Of a stretch of DNA of 33,546 nt, positions 1 through 9,980 are shown piece by piece. Within the stretch, counting starts at the first letter, position 1. The number at the start of each line of letters is the position of its first letter. The notes under the pieces are model-generated. The model ran no database searches. It saw only the letters and a program-made list of their open reading frames with translations, and had not been told where the DNA came from. The stretch comes from an uncultured Solirubrobacterales bacterium (GTDB lineage Bacteria; Actinomycetota; Thermoleophilia; Solirubrobacterales; 70-9). The stretch is taken from NCBI GenBank assembly GCA_903891285.1, contig CAITDZ010000004.1:1-33546 (forward strand), written 5' to 3'. Both the position numbers and the translations under genes were made by a program.

Positions 1-827
1 CTGGCGATCATCAGGACGTTGAAGATGAACCCGGCCGCTGCGACGCCTTCGATGCCCCTGATCAGCAGGGGACCTGCATTGAGGAAGACCTGCTCACCGA
101 CCATGATCAGGAAGACGGAGCCGACGAAGCCCGCTCCATCGGTCAGCGACAGGTCCTCGCTGACGTCGGGTCCGGAGTCCGCGGCGGTCCGGCGACTCCT
201 CGCCCCGATCGCGAACGGCACCACGAGCAGGCTGAGAAGCGGGGCCGCGAGAATTCCGAGCGCGACCATCGATTGGCCGGCCAGGATCCCGACCGCGACC
301 AGGACCGCGAACAGGGTCCGGAAAAAGGACTCGGAGAGGATCAGGGCGGTGAATGGCCCGAACTTCTGGAGCCCAGCGAGGTAGCCCCGGGCGAAGTAGC
401 TTGCTGCGTAGAAGAGGACGGCGCCGACGAAGATCCAGTAGAGGTCCTCGTTGCCCCCGAACAGGTCGATCAGGGGACCCTTGAGCAGGATCGCCGCTAC
501 CGCGAAGCCGAGGGCGAGCAGCGCCTGGATCCGGACCGCGACCCGGATCGGCTCGAGTTCGGTCCCACCCCGCTCGATGTTCTCGGCGATGTGTCGGGAG
601 AGCAGCTGGTCCACCGGCCGGTAGAGGATCGAGACCGTGATGAAGACGGCAGACCAGAGGATCGTCAGTTCGCCGTAGTCGACCCGGTCGAGCTGGTGGG
701 ACGCGATGAAGAAGTAGACGTAGGTCAGCAGGCCGGTCAGGCCCACGCCGACCGAGAGGAGACTGGCCCGGCGGCCGTACTCCCGTGTGCCCTCCGCGGG
801 CGAGTCCGTTCGGTCCGGCTCGGCCAA
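1..827 (-). CDS. Polysaccharide flippase/Wzx-like multi-spanning membrane protein (partial, C-terminus beyond window)
   Basis: Frame not in the supplied ORF list because it runs off the window. Minus-strand translation ...EYGRRASLLSVGVGLTGLLTYVYFFIASHQLDRVDYGELTILWSAVFITVSILYRPVDQLLSRHIAENIERGGTELEPIRVAVRIQALLALGFAVAAILLKGPLIDLFGGNEDLYWIFVGAVLFYAASYFARGYLAG... has repeated hydrophobic helices. TTG start at 827 is tentative. Confidence 0.72.
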   Translation of the reverse strand, partial: MAEPDRTDSPAEGTREYGRRASLLSVGVGLTGLLTYVYFFIASHQLDRVDYGELTILWSAVFITVSILYRPVDQLLSRHIAENIERGGTELEPIRVAVRIQALLALGFAVAAILLKGPLIDLFGGNEDLYWIFVGAVLFYAASYFARGYLAGLQKFGPFTALILSESFFRTLFAVLVAVGILAGQSMVALGILAAPLLSLLVVPFAIGARSRRTAADSGPDVSEDLSLTDGAGFVGSVFLIMVGEQVFLNAGPLLIRGIEGVAAAGFIFNVLMIA

Positions 828-832
828 CCGCT

Positions 833-1828
833 CTAGACCGGTGTCTCGCGGCGCTGCGGCTCCGTCCGGTGGGTCGGCTCGACACCGACTTCGAGCTCGA
901 TCCGCCTTACCCGCTCGAAAACCCGCTGGGTCATCACGCGCTGGCTTGCGAGCAGGTCGCCGATGATCCCGAGTGCGAAGAGCTGGACCGAGGCAATGAA
1001 CAGGACGGCCCCGAGCAGGAGCGACTGGATGTGTCCCTCGCTGTCCCCGTTGAGGATCCAGTCGGTGAGGAACGGCATCCATGCTGCGAGGGCGGCGATG
1101 AAGCCGATCAGCCCGAGGATCGAGAAGACCTTGAGCGGCTCGTACCGGGTGTAGATCCTCAGGATGGCCAGGCCATTCCTGCGGACGTAGCCGCCGGTCG
1201 AGTCGAAGAGACGGGATTCCCGGGTCTTCGGGTTGGTCCGGACCGGCACCTCGTCGACCGCGATCCGGGTCTTGCCCGCCTGGATCAGGCTCTCGAGGGT
1301 GTAGGTGAAGTTGTCGACCACGACCAGCTGGAGGGCCGCCTCACGGCTGTATGCACGAAAGCCCGAGGTCGCATCGGTGACCCCGGTGCCGGACAGTCGG
1401 CGAACCACCCAGCTGCCGATCGACTGGAGCGCCTTCTTCGCCGGAGAGAAGTGGGCGATCTCCGACACTTCGCGGTCCCCGACGACCATCTCGGCATCGC
1501 CCTCGACGATCGGGGCGACCAGCAGGGCGATGTCCTCGCCGCGGTACTGGTTGTCGGCGTCGGTGTTGACGATCACGTCGGCCCCCAACTTCAGGCAGGC
1601 ATCGAGTCCTGCCTGGAATCCATTGGCAAGGCCCCGGTTGGCCGGGAGGCTGACGATGTGGTCGACTCCGCACTCGCGGGCGACTTCGACCGTTGCATCG
1701 GTCGAGCCATCGTCGATCACCAGGGTCTCGATCTCGTCCACTCCGGACAGCTCCCTGGGCAGGTCGGCGAGCGTCGCCGGGAGGGTTGCCTCTTCGTTCA
1801 GGCAGGGGATTTGGATGATCACCTTCAT
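833..1828 (-). CDS. Family 2 glycosyltransferase (DPM1/polyprenyl-phosphate sugar transferase-like) with C-terminal TM segments
   Basis: MKVIIQIPCLNEEATLPATL...LVIDDGSTDAT...NTDADNQYRGEDI; hydrophobic C-terminal segments. Confidence 0.9.
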   Translation of the reverse strand: MKVIIQIPCLNEEATLPATLADLPRELSGVDEIETLVIDDGSTDATVEVARECGVDHIVSLPANRGLANGFQAGLDACLKLGADVIVNTDADNQYRGEDIALLVAPIVEGDAEMVVGDREVSEIAHFSPAKKALQSIGSWVVRRLSGTGVTDATSGFRAYSREAALQLVVVDNFTYTLESLIQAGKTRIAVDEVPVRTNPKTRESRLFDSTGGYVRRNGLAILRIYTRYEPLKVFSILGLIGFIAALAAWMPFLTDWILNGDSEGHIQSLLLGAVLFIASVQLFALGIIGDLLASQRVMTQRVFERVRRIELEVGVEPTHRTEPQRRETPV

Positions 1829-1847
1829 CAGTTGCGAAGATTGTCAC

Positions 1848-2954
1848 ATGGTGAAACCGGTCAAACCGGGAGATCAGCCGCATCTGGACCGGGCCATGCA
1901 GCTCGCCCTCAACGGCAGAGGCCAGGTCAGCCCTAACCCCGTCGTCGGTGCCGTAGTGGTCAAGGACGGCCAGGTGATCGGCGAAGGCTGGCACAGGGAG
2001 TACGGCGGACCCCATGCCGAGCGGCTCGCGATCGAGGACGCCGAGTCGGGTGGGAACGACGTCGCCGGATCGACCGTCTACGTCTCGCTCGAGCCTTGCG
2101 GGCACCAGGGCAACCAGCCCCCCTGTGCCGAGCTCCTTCGCGACCGGGGCGTGGCCGAGGTCGTGGTCGGCTGCGACGACAACAGCGAGAAGACCGCGGG
2201 GGTCGGTCCGGCCCTGCTCGAGGATGCCGGGATCGAAGTCCGTTTTGCCAGTGGTGCCCAGGCTGCGAGGGCGAGGGGCCTGGTGCAGGACTTCCGTAAG
2301 TTCAGTGCCACCGGGAGGCCCCTGGTCACCCTGAAGATGGCGACTTCGCTCGACGGGCGGGTCGCCGGTCCGGGCGGGGAGCCGATCCATCTTTCCTCGC
2401 CCGACACGGACCTCCTGGTCCACGAGTGGCGGGCGGCCTCCGATGGCGTGGCCGTCGGTGCCGGGACGGTCAGGGCGGATGATCCAAGGCTGACCGCCCG
2501 GGGAGTGGAGGCTGCAAAGCAACCCCGACGAATCCTCTTCGGAGGTTCCGATTCGATCGAACCGGGGTCGGCGGTGTTGGAAGACCTCGGTGAGGCCCCG
2601 GTCATCCTGATCTCCCGGCCGGGCGAGGCATCGGACTCTTCCCCGGATCTCGCCGACCTTGGCATCGAGGTGATCGAGGTCGAGGCGGCTGACGGTCCGG
2701 CCCGGTTCGCATCGGCTCTCGATGCCCTCGGCGAGCGGGGGATCCACTCGATCCTCCTGGAGGGTGGCGCCCGCCTGGCCGGCTCGGCCCTGGAGGCCGG
2801 CTGCGTCGACCGGATCGAGGTATTCATCGCCCCCCGTCTGCTCGGAGAAGGGCCACCGATGGTCGAGCTGGAGCGGACGATCGACCTGCAGGAGATCTCG
2901 GTTTCACGATCCGGGACCGACGTCCGGCTTTCCGCCGTGCTGCGAGAGTGGTAG
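1848..2954 (+). CDS. ribD: Bifunctional riboflavin deaminase/reductase RibD
   Basis: Zinc deaminase motif GGPHAER...LEPCGHQGNQPPC; C-terminal reductase TLKMATSLDGRVA...LLEGGARLAGSAL. ATG 1848, in frame with ORF 1305..2954. Confidence 0.95.
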   Translation: MVKPVKPGDQPHLDRAMQLALNGRGQVSPNPVVGAVVVKDGQVIGEGWHREYGGPHAERLAIEDAESGGNDVAGSTVYVSLEPCGHQGNQPPCAELLRDRGVAEVVVGCDDNSEKTAGVGPALLEDAGIEVRFASGAQAARARGLVQDFRKFSATGRPLVTLKMATSLDGRVAGPGGEPIHLSSPDTDLLVHEWRAASDGVAVGAGTVRADDPRLTARGVEAAKQPRRILFGGSDSIEPGSAVLEDLGEAPVILISRPGEASDSSPDLADLGIEVIEVEAADGPARFASALDALGERGIHSILLEGGARLAGSALEAGCVDRIEVFIAPRLLGEGPPMVELERTIDLQEISVSRSGTDVRLSAVLREW

Positions 2955-2958
2955 GGCG

Positions 2959-3576
2959 ATGTTCACTGGACTGATCCAGGACGTTGGAACGGTTGCCGGG
3001 GTGGACCGGACCGAGGACGGCGCCCGCCTTTCCTTCGAGAGCAGGCTCGCCCCGGAGCTCCCGGCTGGTGCCTCGGTTGCCATCGACGGCGCCTGCCTGA
3101 CGGTCGTCGAGACCGGCGAAGAGCGGTTCTCCGTCGAGGCGATGAACCAGACGCTGGGAATGACCTCGCTCGGGGACCTCTCGGCGGGGGACCGGGTCAA
3201 TCTCGAACCGGCCCTCTCGGCCGGGGATCGGCTCGGGGGCCATCTGGTCCAGGGCCACGTCGACGGGGTTGGGATCGTCTCGGGTGTCGGGGCGGACGGG
3301 TTCTCCCGTCGACTCGAGGTTGACCTTCCGGAAGGGGCAGGCCGGTACGTGATTCCCCAGGGCTCGATCACCCTGCGGGGCGTGAGCCTCACCGTGACCG
3401 GGGTCGAGGAGGACACCGTGGCGGTCGCCCTGATCCCCGAGACCCTCGAACGGACCAGCCTCGGGGAACTCGTCGAGGGGGACCGGGTAAACGTCGAGCT
3501 CGACGTGATCGCCCGCTACGTGGAGAAGATGTTGTCACCATATGGGGCAGCCCCCGAACCGGGGACTAGACGATGA
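2959..3576 (+). CDS. ribE: Riboflavin synthase alpha chain
   Basis: [13 protein letters not shown]-terminus, duplicated lumazine-binding domain (GACLTVV..., [21 protein letters not shown]). Confidence 0.95.
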   Translation: MFTGLIQDVGTVAGVDRTEDGARLSFESRLAPELPAGASVAIDGACLTVVETGEERFSVEAMNQTLGMTSLGDLSAGDRVNLEPALSAGDRLGGHLVQGHVDGVGIVSGVGADGFSRRLEVDLPEGAGRYVIPQGSITLRGVSLTVTGVEEDTVAVALIPETLERTSLGELVEGDRVNVELDVIARYVEKMLSPYGAAPEPGTRR

Positions 3577-4898
3577 ACGACTCCGATCGAACAGGCTCAA
3601 CGCCGACCACGGGCTTCGCCTCGATCGAGGATGCGCTGGAGGACATCAGGCGCGGGCGGATGATCGTCGTGGTCGACGACGAGGATCGCGAGAACGAGGG
3701 CGACCTCGTGATGGCGGCCCAGTTCGCCACCCCGGAAGCGATCAACTTCATGGCCAAGGAGGGGCGTGGCCTGATCTGCCTCGCCCTGACCCCGGCCGGC
3801 TGCGACCGCCTGGGCCTGAGCCTGATGACGGCCAAGAACGAATCGCCGCTCGAGACGGCCTTCACCGTCTCGATCGAGGCTGCCGAAGGGGTGACGACCG
3901 GGATCTCGGCCCACGACCGCGCCCACACGATCCAGGTCGCGATTGACCCGGGGTCCGGCCCGCGCGACATCGTCGTTCCGGGACATGTCTTCCCGCTGAA
4001 GTCGAAGGAGGGCGGAGTCCTCGAGCGGACCGGTCATACCGAGGCCAGCGTCGACCTTGCGAGGCTTGCCGGACTGACCCCGGCCGGGGTGATCTGCGAG
4101 GTGATGAACGAGGACGGGACGATGGCGAGGATCGACGACCTGGTCGGTTACGCCGCAAAGCACGACCTGAAGATGATCACGATCGCCGACCTGATCTCCT
4201 ACCGGAGGCGGCACGAGAAGCTGGTCGAGCGGGTGGTGGAGACTTCCCTCCCGACCGGCTTCGGTGACTTCCAGGCGGTTGGCTATCGCTCGCTGGTCGA
4301 CGACAAGCACCACGTCGCGATGGTCAAGGGCGATGTCTCCGATGGCAGCCCGGCCCTCGTCCGGGTCCACAGCGAATGCCTGACCGGGGACGTCTTCCAT
4401 TCCCTCCGTTGCGACTGCGGGGAGCAGCTCGCAGCCGCCCTGGCGATGATCGAGGAAGAGGGCAGGGGAGTGCTCCTCTACCTCTCGCAGGAGGGCCGGG
4501 GAATCGGCCTGCTCAACAAGCTGAAGGCCTACCGACTCCAGGAGGAGGGCCTGGACACCGTCGACGCAAACCTGAGGCTGGGCCTTCCCGCCGACCTCCG
4601 GGATTACGGCATCGGGGCCCAGATACTCAGGGACCTCGGCCTGACCGAGATCAGGATCCTGACCAACAATCCGAAGAAGATCGTCGGCCTGGAGGGCCAC
4701 GGACTGAGCGTCACCGAACAGATCGAGATCGTCGCCCCGCCCAACCGTCACAACGAGGACTACCTGAGGACCAAGCGGGAGCGGATGGGCCACATCCTCC
4801 ACCACCAGGGCCTGCCCTTCGACGAGGAGATGATCGTCGAGGGACGGGAGCGCGACCGTGAACGCCAGAACGAAGACGAGGCTCCCGACGGTGACTGA
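3573..4898 (+). CDS. ribBA: Bifunctional DHBP synthase / GTP cyclohydrolase II
   Basis: DHBP synthase motif [21 protein letters not shown] motifs [22 protein letters not shown] and [20 protein letters not shown] overlap with ribE. Confidence 0.96.
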   Translation: MNDSDRTGSTPTTGFASIEDALEDIRRGRMIVVVDDEDRENEGDLVMAAQFATPEAINFMAKEGRGLICLALTPAGCDRLGLSLMTAKNESPLETAFTVSIEAAEGVTTGISAHDRAHTIQVAIDPGSGPRDIVVPGHVFPLKSKEGGVLERTGHTEASVDLARLAGLTPAGVICEVMNEDGTMARIDDLVGYAAKHDLKMITIADLISYRRRHEKLVERVVETSLPTGFGDFQAVGYRSLVDDKHHVAMVKGDVSDGSPALVRVHSECLTGDVFHSLRCDCGEQLAAALAMIEEEGRGVLLYLSQEGRGIGLLNKLKAYRLQEEGLDTVDANLRLGLPADLRDYGIGAQILRDLGLTEIRILTNNPKKIVGLEGHGLSVTEQIEIVAPPNRHNEDYLRTKRERMGHILHHQGLPFDEEMIVEGRERDRERQNEDEAPDGD

Positions 4899-5346
4899 CG
4901 ACCCGATCGAAGGAAGCTGGGCGATCTGCGTCGGAGGCTTCTACGAGGAGCTTGCCTCCCGGCTGGTCAAGGGCGCAAGGGAAGAGCTGGAGCGAGCCGG
5001 GGTCGATGGTGCCGGGATCGATGTCTTCGAGGTGCCAGGGGCCTTCGAGTTGCCCCTGGCCGCACTGTGGTGCGCCGAATCGGACTCTCCCGAGTACCAG
5101 GGTGTCGTCTGCCTCGGGGCCGTGATCAGGGGTGAGACCGACCACTACGACTTCGTCTGCAGCGAGGCTGCCCGCGGGATCCAGGAGGTACAGCTGAGGA
5201 CCGGGACGCCTTGCGGTTTCGGCGTTTTGACCGTGGATGACATGGAGCAGGCGCTGGAGCGCACCGGTGGCGGGGTCCGCGATCAGGGGGCGGCAGCCGC
5301 GCGGGCCGCAGTGGAGATGGCCGGGCTGCAGCGAAAGCTCGGTTAG
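4858..5346 (+). CDS. ribH: 6,7-dimethyl-8-ribityllumazine synthase
   Basis: [53 protein letters not shown] at 4858 (41-nt overlap with ribBA) or GTG at 4891. Confidence 0.92.
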   Translation: MNARTKTRLPTVTDDPIEGSWAICVGGFYEELASRLVKGAREELERAGVDGAGIDVFEVPGAFELPLAALWCAESDSPEYQGVVCLGAVIRGETDHYDFVCSEAARGIQEVQLRTGTPCGFGVLTVDDMEQALERTGGGVRDQGAAAARAAVEMAGLQRKLG

Positions 5347-5360
5347 TGCGGCCCGAACCG

Positions 5361-5376
5361 GGGGCCCTTCGGCCCC
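5361..5376 (+). terminator. GC-rich hairpin between ribH and rpmB (no U-tract)
   Basis: Perfect stem ggggcc-cttc-ggcccc 15 nt after the ribH stop. Confidence 0.5.
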
Positions 5377-5392
5377 GACCCATCCGATCGGT

Positions 5393-5398
5393 TACGAT
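5393..5398 (+). promoter_or_regulatory. -10 hexamer TACGAT, 8 nt before rpmB ATG (leaderless-type)
   Basis: TACGAT-cgccagcg-ATG; see leaderless finding. Confidence 0.6.
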
Positions 5399-5406
5399 CG
5401 CCAGCG

Positions 5407-5598
5407 ATGGCACGGGTATGTCACAGCTGCGGAAAGGGTCCTTCCTTCGGGAATTCACGGAGCCACTCGATGGTCGCGACCAGACGGAGATTCGACGCCA
5501 ACCTCCAGCGGGTGAGGATCATCGAGAACGGTGTTCGCAAGCGGGTCAATGTCTGCACCCGGTGCCTCAAGGCGAACAAGGTCGCCAAGGCACGCTGA
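5407..5598 (+). CDS. rpmB: Ribosomal protein bL28 (zinc-ribbon form)
   Basis: [21 protein letters not shown]...[12 protein letters not shown]...[12 protein letters not shown]; two CxxC motifs. Confidence 0.96.
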   Translation: MARVCHSCGKGPSFGNSRSHSMVATRRRFDANLQRVRIIENGVRKRVNVCTRCLKANKVAKAR

Positions 5599-5634
5599 GC
5601 CTCCGGTTCCGCGCCGCTACGCCTGCCTCTCTCC

Positions 5635-5640
5635 TAGACT
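5635..5640 (+). promoter_or_regulatory. -10 hexamer TAGACT, 7 nt before yloV ATG
   Basis: TAGACT-cgcacca-ATG. Confidence 0.6.
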
Positions 5641-5647
5641 CGCACCA

Positions 5648-7282
5648 ATGGGTGACCCCAGCATCGAGCGCTTCAAGCGCGTCGTGGCGTCTGCCTATGG
5701 CACGCTCGATGCGCGAAGGCAGGAGGTCAACGACCTCAATGTCTTCCCCGTAGCCGACGGCGACACCGGCGACAACATGGCGATGACCATGAGGGCCCTG
5801 GCCGAGGAGCTGGAGAACCTCGACGACGGACGCTCGCTCGACGAGATCGGTCGGGCCGAACTCGTCTCGGCGCTGGCCCGGGCGGCCCTGCTCGGCGCCC
5901 GAGGGAATTCCGGAGTGATCCTCAGCCAGATCATCCGGGGTGCTGCGGAAGAGCTCGCTTCCCGCCCGGGCGAGCCGGTCGATCCCACCCTCGTCGCCTC
6001 GGCCTTCGCCCAGGCGGCCGATGCGGCTTACGAGTCGGTGCGGGACCCGGTCGAGGGGACGATGCTCACGGTCTTCCGTGAGATCGCCCACTCCGTTTCC
6101 CGACAGCTCGCCCACATCGAACCCTCGAGCCAGCGCCTCGAGCCCGGGGTTGCTCCCGGTGCCCAGGATGCAGTCCTCGCGGCGGTGCTCGAGCAGGCGA
6201 TCGCGGATGGCGAGAAGGCAGTCGAGCGGACCCCGGAGCAGCTTGACGTCCTCGCCGAGGCCGGCGTGGTGGACGCTGGCGGGTACGGCCTGATCCTGAT
6301 CCTCACCGGAGTGCTGGCCGCCCTGCGGGGTCAGGAGCCGCAGCTGCCGGAACCCGGTCGCTTCGGTGTGGCACCGGCCTCCAGGCCACATCATTCCGGC
6401 TCGAAGTACCGCTACTGCACCAACTTCATCGTCACCGGGAGCGGCCTTTCCGGGCGGGAGTTCATCCCGGGCCTGGAGGAACTTGGGGACTCCGTCCTGG
6501 TGGTGGGGGACGCCTCCACCCTGAAGGTCCACGTCCACACCGATGACCCCGAGTCGGCGATGGAGGTATTCGCCGATGCCGGCTCGGTCGGCAAGCTCGA
6601 CGTGGCGGACATGCATCGCCAGGTGGCCGAGCGAAACGCCCGGCTCGGTCCCTCCGCCACGGGGCTCGTCTCGGTCGCCTCGGGAGCGGGGTTAGAGGAG
6701 CTGATGGCCGGGATGGGTGCCCTCGTGGTCCAGGGCGGGGAGACGATGAACCCCTCGACCTCCGAGATCATCTCGGGCATCCGGGAAACCGGTGCAGCTT
6801 CGGTCATCGTCCTGCCCAACTCCTCGAATGTGGTCCTCGCTGCGGAGCGTGCCTGCGAGATGTGCGACGTCGAGGCGGTGGTGATCCCTACCGGCTGCCA
6901 GCAGGAGGGCCTGCTCGGTCTGGTCGGGTACGAGCCGGATGCCGACCTCGAGACGAACCGTGGAAAGATCGAAGAGGCAGTCGGGGAGCTGATCGTCGGG
7001 GGGGTCGCCCAGGCTGCCCGGGACGATGCGTCCGGCCGCTTCCGCCAGGGCGATGCGGTCGGGATGATCGGAGACGAGGTCGTCGCCTGGGGCGGTACCG
7101 GCTCGACCCTCGCGGCAATGATCGAGCGGGTCGGGGAAGGCAGGGAGCTGGTCACGGTCATCGCCGGCGAGGGTGCACCGATCGCACTCGACGCAGTCGA
7201 GGAGCACGTGCCCGACGGGATCGAGATCGAACTCCATGAAGGCGGCCAGCCGAGCTGGTGGTGGCTGCTGGCCGGACAGTAG
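5648..7282 (+). CDS. yloV: DAK2-domain protein, YloV/FakA (fatty acid kinase-like)
   Basis: NDLNVFPVADGDTGDNMAMTM, GARGNSGVILSQI, DAGGYGL; position rpmB-yloV-recG is conserved in many bacteria. ATG 5648. Confidence 0.9.
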   Translation: MGDPSIERFKRVVASAYGTLDARRQEVNDLNVFPVADGDTGDNMAMTMRALAEELENLDDGRSLDEIGRAELVSALARAALLGARGNSGVILSQIIRGAAEELASRPGEPVDPTLVASAFAQAADAAYESVRDPVEGTMLTVFREIAHSVSRQLAHIEPSSQRLEPGVAPGAQDAVLAAVLEQAIADGEKAVERTPEQLDVLAEAGVVDAGGYGLILILTGVLAALRGQEPQLPEPGRFGVAPASRPHHSGSKYRYCTNFIVTGSGLSGREFIPGLEELGDSVLVVGDASTLKVHVHTDDPESAMEVFADAGSVGKLDVADMHRQVAERNARLGPSATGLVSVASGAGLEELMAGMGALVVQGGETMNPSTSEIISGIRETGAASVIVLPNSSNVVLAAERACEMCDVEAVVIPTGCQQEGLLGLVGYEPDADLETNRGKIEEAVGELIVGGVAQAARDDASGRFRQGDAVGMIGDEVVAWGGTGSTLAAMIERVGEGRELVTVIAGEGAPIALDAVEEHVPDGIEIELHEGGQPSWWWLLAGQ

Positions 7283-9402
7283 ATCCGACGGCCCGCTTCG
7301 GTGGCGGACCCGGGCCGGATCGCCGCGAGCTGCTCGAGGCCCCGGTCCACTGGCCGGACCCTGTCGGGCTGGGTGCCCGGCTCTCGACACTGAAGGGAAT
7401 CGGACCAGTACTCGAGCGAAATGCCCTCGAGGTCGGGGTGGGCACTGTCTTCGACCTGCTGTGGCGGCTCCCCGCGGACTATGGGGAGCCCCCCGTCCGT
7501 CGCACCCTCGACTCACTCCCCGAGGACGAGCCGGTGGCGGTCGAGGTCGAGGTCGTCGAGCGGCGCCGAGTGAGGCCGGGTAGGCGAGCGGTGGTCGAGG
7601 CGAAGGTGCGGGACCGGGGTGCAAGCATGAGGGCGGTCTGGTTCAACCGACCCTGGGTCTTCGACCGGATCGGGCCCGGAGACCACCTGGTCCTGGAGGG
7701 TCGACTCTCCGGGGAGTCCTTCGTGGTGGCAACGCATCGGGAGGCGGGAGCACCCGAGCCGTCCGGACCCCGCCCCCGGTACGGCTCGGCAGGTGAGGTA
7801 TCCCCGGGAAGGTGGGCCAGCTGGTCGGGCGAGGCCCTTGAGAGGGCAGGTATTGCCCCTGACCCCCTCCCGGCATGCACGAGGACCCGGCTCGGGTTGC
7901 CGGGCGGGCCAGCCGCCCTCGCCGAGGCCCATCGACCCTGTTCCTTCGAAACGGCCTGGCAGGCGAGGTCCCGCCTCGCCTTCGAGGAGCTCTTCCTCCA
8001 CCAGGTGATGGTCCTGGCGAGGGGTGCCCGGGAGCGACAGGCGGCCGGAGCCGCCCTGAGGCTCGGAGGGGACCCCGGACTCGAGGCCGAGTGGTTCCGG
8101 GAGCTCCCCTTCGAGTTGACCCCGGGGCAGGAAGAGGTGATCGGGATCTTCGGCGAGGAGCTGGGGAACGAGCGGCCGATGCGCCGACTACTGATGGGCG
8201 AGGTCGGGTCGGGCAAGACCGTTCTGGCCGCCTTCGCTGCACTCCGCGCATTTGGGAGCGGGACCCAGGCCGCCCTGATGGCGCCAACCGAGGTCCTCGC
8301 CGAACAGCACCACGCGACACTCACCGACCTGCTCGGTCGGGCCGGGGTCGAACCCTTCCTCTTGACCGGTTCGACCGGGGTTCCCGAGCGTGAGCTGCTC
8401 TTCGATCGACTCGTTGGGGGTCAGCCAACGGTGGTCGTCGGCACCCATGCGCTGCTCGGGGAGAGGGTCGAGTTCGCCCGGCTCGGGGTTGCCGTGGTCG
8501 ACGAAGAGCATCGATTCGGGGTCAGGCAACGGACCGAGCTCGATGGTCACGACCCCGGGGCCCCGGCAGTCCACCGCCTCCACCTGAGTGCTACGCCGAT
8601 TCCCCGGACGCTCGCACTCACGGCATGGGGAGACCTCGACCTCTCCGAGCTCCGCGACCTCCCGGGAGGGCGGCGCCCGGTCGAGACCACGCTGCTCGAT
8701 GAGGGCGGAAGGGAGGAGGCCTTCGACGCGATTCGTCGCGAGGTGGCGGCCGGACGCCAGGCATTCGTGGTCTGTCCGCTCGTCGAGGAATCCGAGGCGG
8801 TCCAGGCCCGGGCTGCCGAGGTCGAGGCGAGGCGGCTCGCCAAGGGCGAACTCGCGGGGCTCGAGGTCGGCCTGCTGCACGGACGGATGACCCAACAGGA
8901 AAAGGCGGTGGTGATGGATCGTTTCCTCCGAAGGGAGATCGACGTCCTGGTGGCGACCACGGTGATCGAGGTCGGGATCGATGTCCCGAATGCGACCGTG
9001 ATCGTGATCGAGGGTGCGGAGTCGTTCGGCCTTGCACAGCTCCACCAGTTGAGGGGTCGGGTCGGGCGCGGGGATCGGCCCGGTCGCTGCTACCTGGTGG
9101 CCGGTCGTCCCGGGGGGCGCGCGATGGAGCGCCTCTCCCGACTCGCCGGTGAGTCGGACGGCTTCCGAGTAGCGGAACTCGACCTCGAGCTGAGGGGGGA
9201 GGGAGAGCTTGCCGGGACCCGTCAGCACGGGCTGCCGAGATTTCGGGCGGCGAGCCTGCCCGCCGACCGCGAGCTTCTCTTCGCGGCCCGATCCGAGCTC
9301 GAACGGCTGCTCGGCAGCGGGGAGCGGATCGATGGGCCGCTGCTCGGCCCCTCCCTCGCCGAGGCGCTGGAACGGTTCGGCCCGGAGGGGGTCACCGGGT
9401 GA
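7258..9402 (+). CDS. recG: ATP-dependent DNA helicase RecG
   Basis: LKGIGPV wedge-domain HhH-like motif, LLMGEVGSGKTVLA Walker A, VVDEEHRFGVRQR (DExH), LSATPIPRTLALT, ATTVIEVGIDVPNATVIVIE, QLHQLRGRVGRG. GTG start overlaps yloV. Confidence 0.95.
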   Translation: MVAAGRTVDPTARFGGGPGPDRRELLEAPVHWPDPVGLGARLSTLKGIGPVLERNALEVGVGTVFDLLWRLPADYGEPPVRRTLDSLPEDEPVAVEVEVVERRRVRPGRRAVVEAKVRDRGASMRAVWFNRPWVFDRIGPGDHLVLEGRLSGESFVVATHREAGAPEPSGPRPRYGSAGEVSPGRWASWSGEALERAGIAPDPLPACTRTRLGLPGGPAALAEAHRPCSFETAWQARSRLAFEELFLHQVMVLARGARERQAAGAALRLGGDPGLEAEWFRELPFELTPGQEEVIGIFGEELGNERPMRRLLMGEVGSGKTVLAAFAALRAFGSGTQAALMAPTEVLAEQHHATLTDLLGRAGVEPFLLTGSTGVPERELLFDRLVGGQPTVVVGTHALLGERVEFARLGVAVVDEEHRFGVRQRTELDGHDPGAPAVHRLHLSATPIPRTLALTAWGDLDLSELRDLPGGRRPVETTLLDEGGREEAFDAIRREVAAGRQAFVVCPLVEESEAVQARAAEVEARRLAKGELAGLEVGLLHGRMTQQEKAVVMDRFLRREIDVLVATTVIEVGIDVPNATVIVIEGAESFGLAQLHQLRGRVGRGDRPGRCYLVAGRPGGRAMERLSRLAGESDGFRVAELDLELRGEGELAGTRQHGLPRFRAASLPADRELLFAARSELERLLGSGERIDGPLLGPSLAEALERFGPEGVTG

Positions 9403-9932
9403 GGGTGATCGGGGGCTACCTGGGTGGGCGGCCTCTGCTCGCCCCGAAGGGGTGGTCGGTACGTCCGACACCGGCCAGGGTTCGGGAGGCGGTCTTCTCT
9501 GCACTCGGTGACGTGAGCGGGGCCACGGTCGCCGACCTCTTCGCGGGAACCGGGGCGATGGCGATCGAGGCGATCTCGCGGGGTGCGTCGCGAGCCGTCC
9601 TGGTCGATCGCGAGCCGCGTCCGGCCGAGGGCAACATCCGTCACCTCGAGATCACCGACCGTTGCGAGGTAGTCCGTTCCGAGACGGTTCCCTGGCTCGA
9701 GTCCCAGCAGGAGGGGGCGGTATTCGACCTCGTCTTTCTCGACCCGCCCCATCGAATGTGGCCCGAACTCGGCGATCAGGTGGCGCCCCTCCTCATCGGG
9801 ATACTTACCCCCGGAGGGAGGGTGGTCGTCGAGAGCGGACCGGGCAAGGCACCTGGGCTGCCAGGTTTCGAAACGGTGCGGGAGCGCCGCTACGGCCGGA
9901 CACTGGTTACATTTCACGCGCTCCCGGGCTAA
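9399..9932 (+). CDS. rsmD: 16S rRNA (guanine966-N2)-methyltransferase RsmD
   Basis: MRVIGGYLGGRPL, RPTPARVREAVFSAL, VADLFAGTGAMAIEAISRGA, FDLVFLDPPH. Confidence 0.9.
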   Translation: MRVIGGYLGGRPLLAPKGWSVRPTPARVREAVFSALGDVSGATVADLFAGTGAMAIEAISRGASRAVLVDREPRPAEGNIRHLEITDRCEVVRSETVPWLESQQEGAVFDLVFLDPPHRMWPELGDQVAPLLIGILTPGGRVVVESGPGKAPGLPGFETVRERRYGRTLVTFHALPG

Positions 9933-9980
9933 GGCCCGGCGAGCCCTCACCATGAGAGCCGACCGAGCGAGGCAAACCCT

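Noticed and set aside
94-885. 263-aa minus-strand ORF at left edge and 19..384/273..836 plus-strand ORFs
   Set aside because: The real frame is the hydrophobic flippase-like CDS running off the edge; these are shifted, Arg/Pro-rich frames.
1829-1847. FMN riboswitch upstream of ribD
   Set aside because: Only 19 bp separate the divergent start codons; no aptamer-like sequence.
785-1936. 383-aa plus-strand ORF opposite the glycosyltransferase
   Set aside because: Antisense to a clear GT2 domain; no motif.
8188-9504. 438-aa minus-strand ORF under recG
   Set aside because: Antisense shadow of RecG motifs; no recognisable domain.
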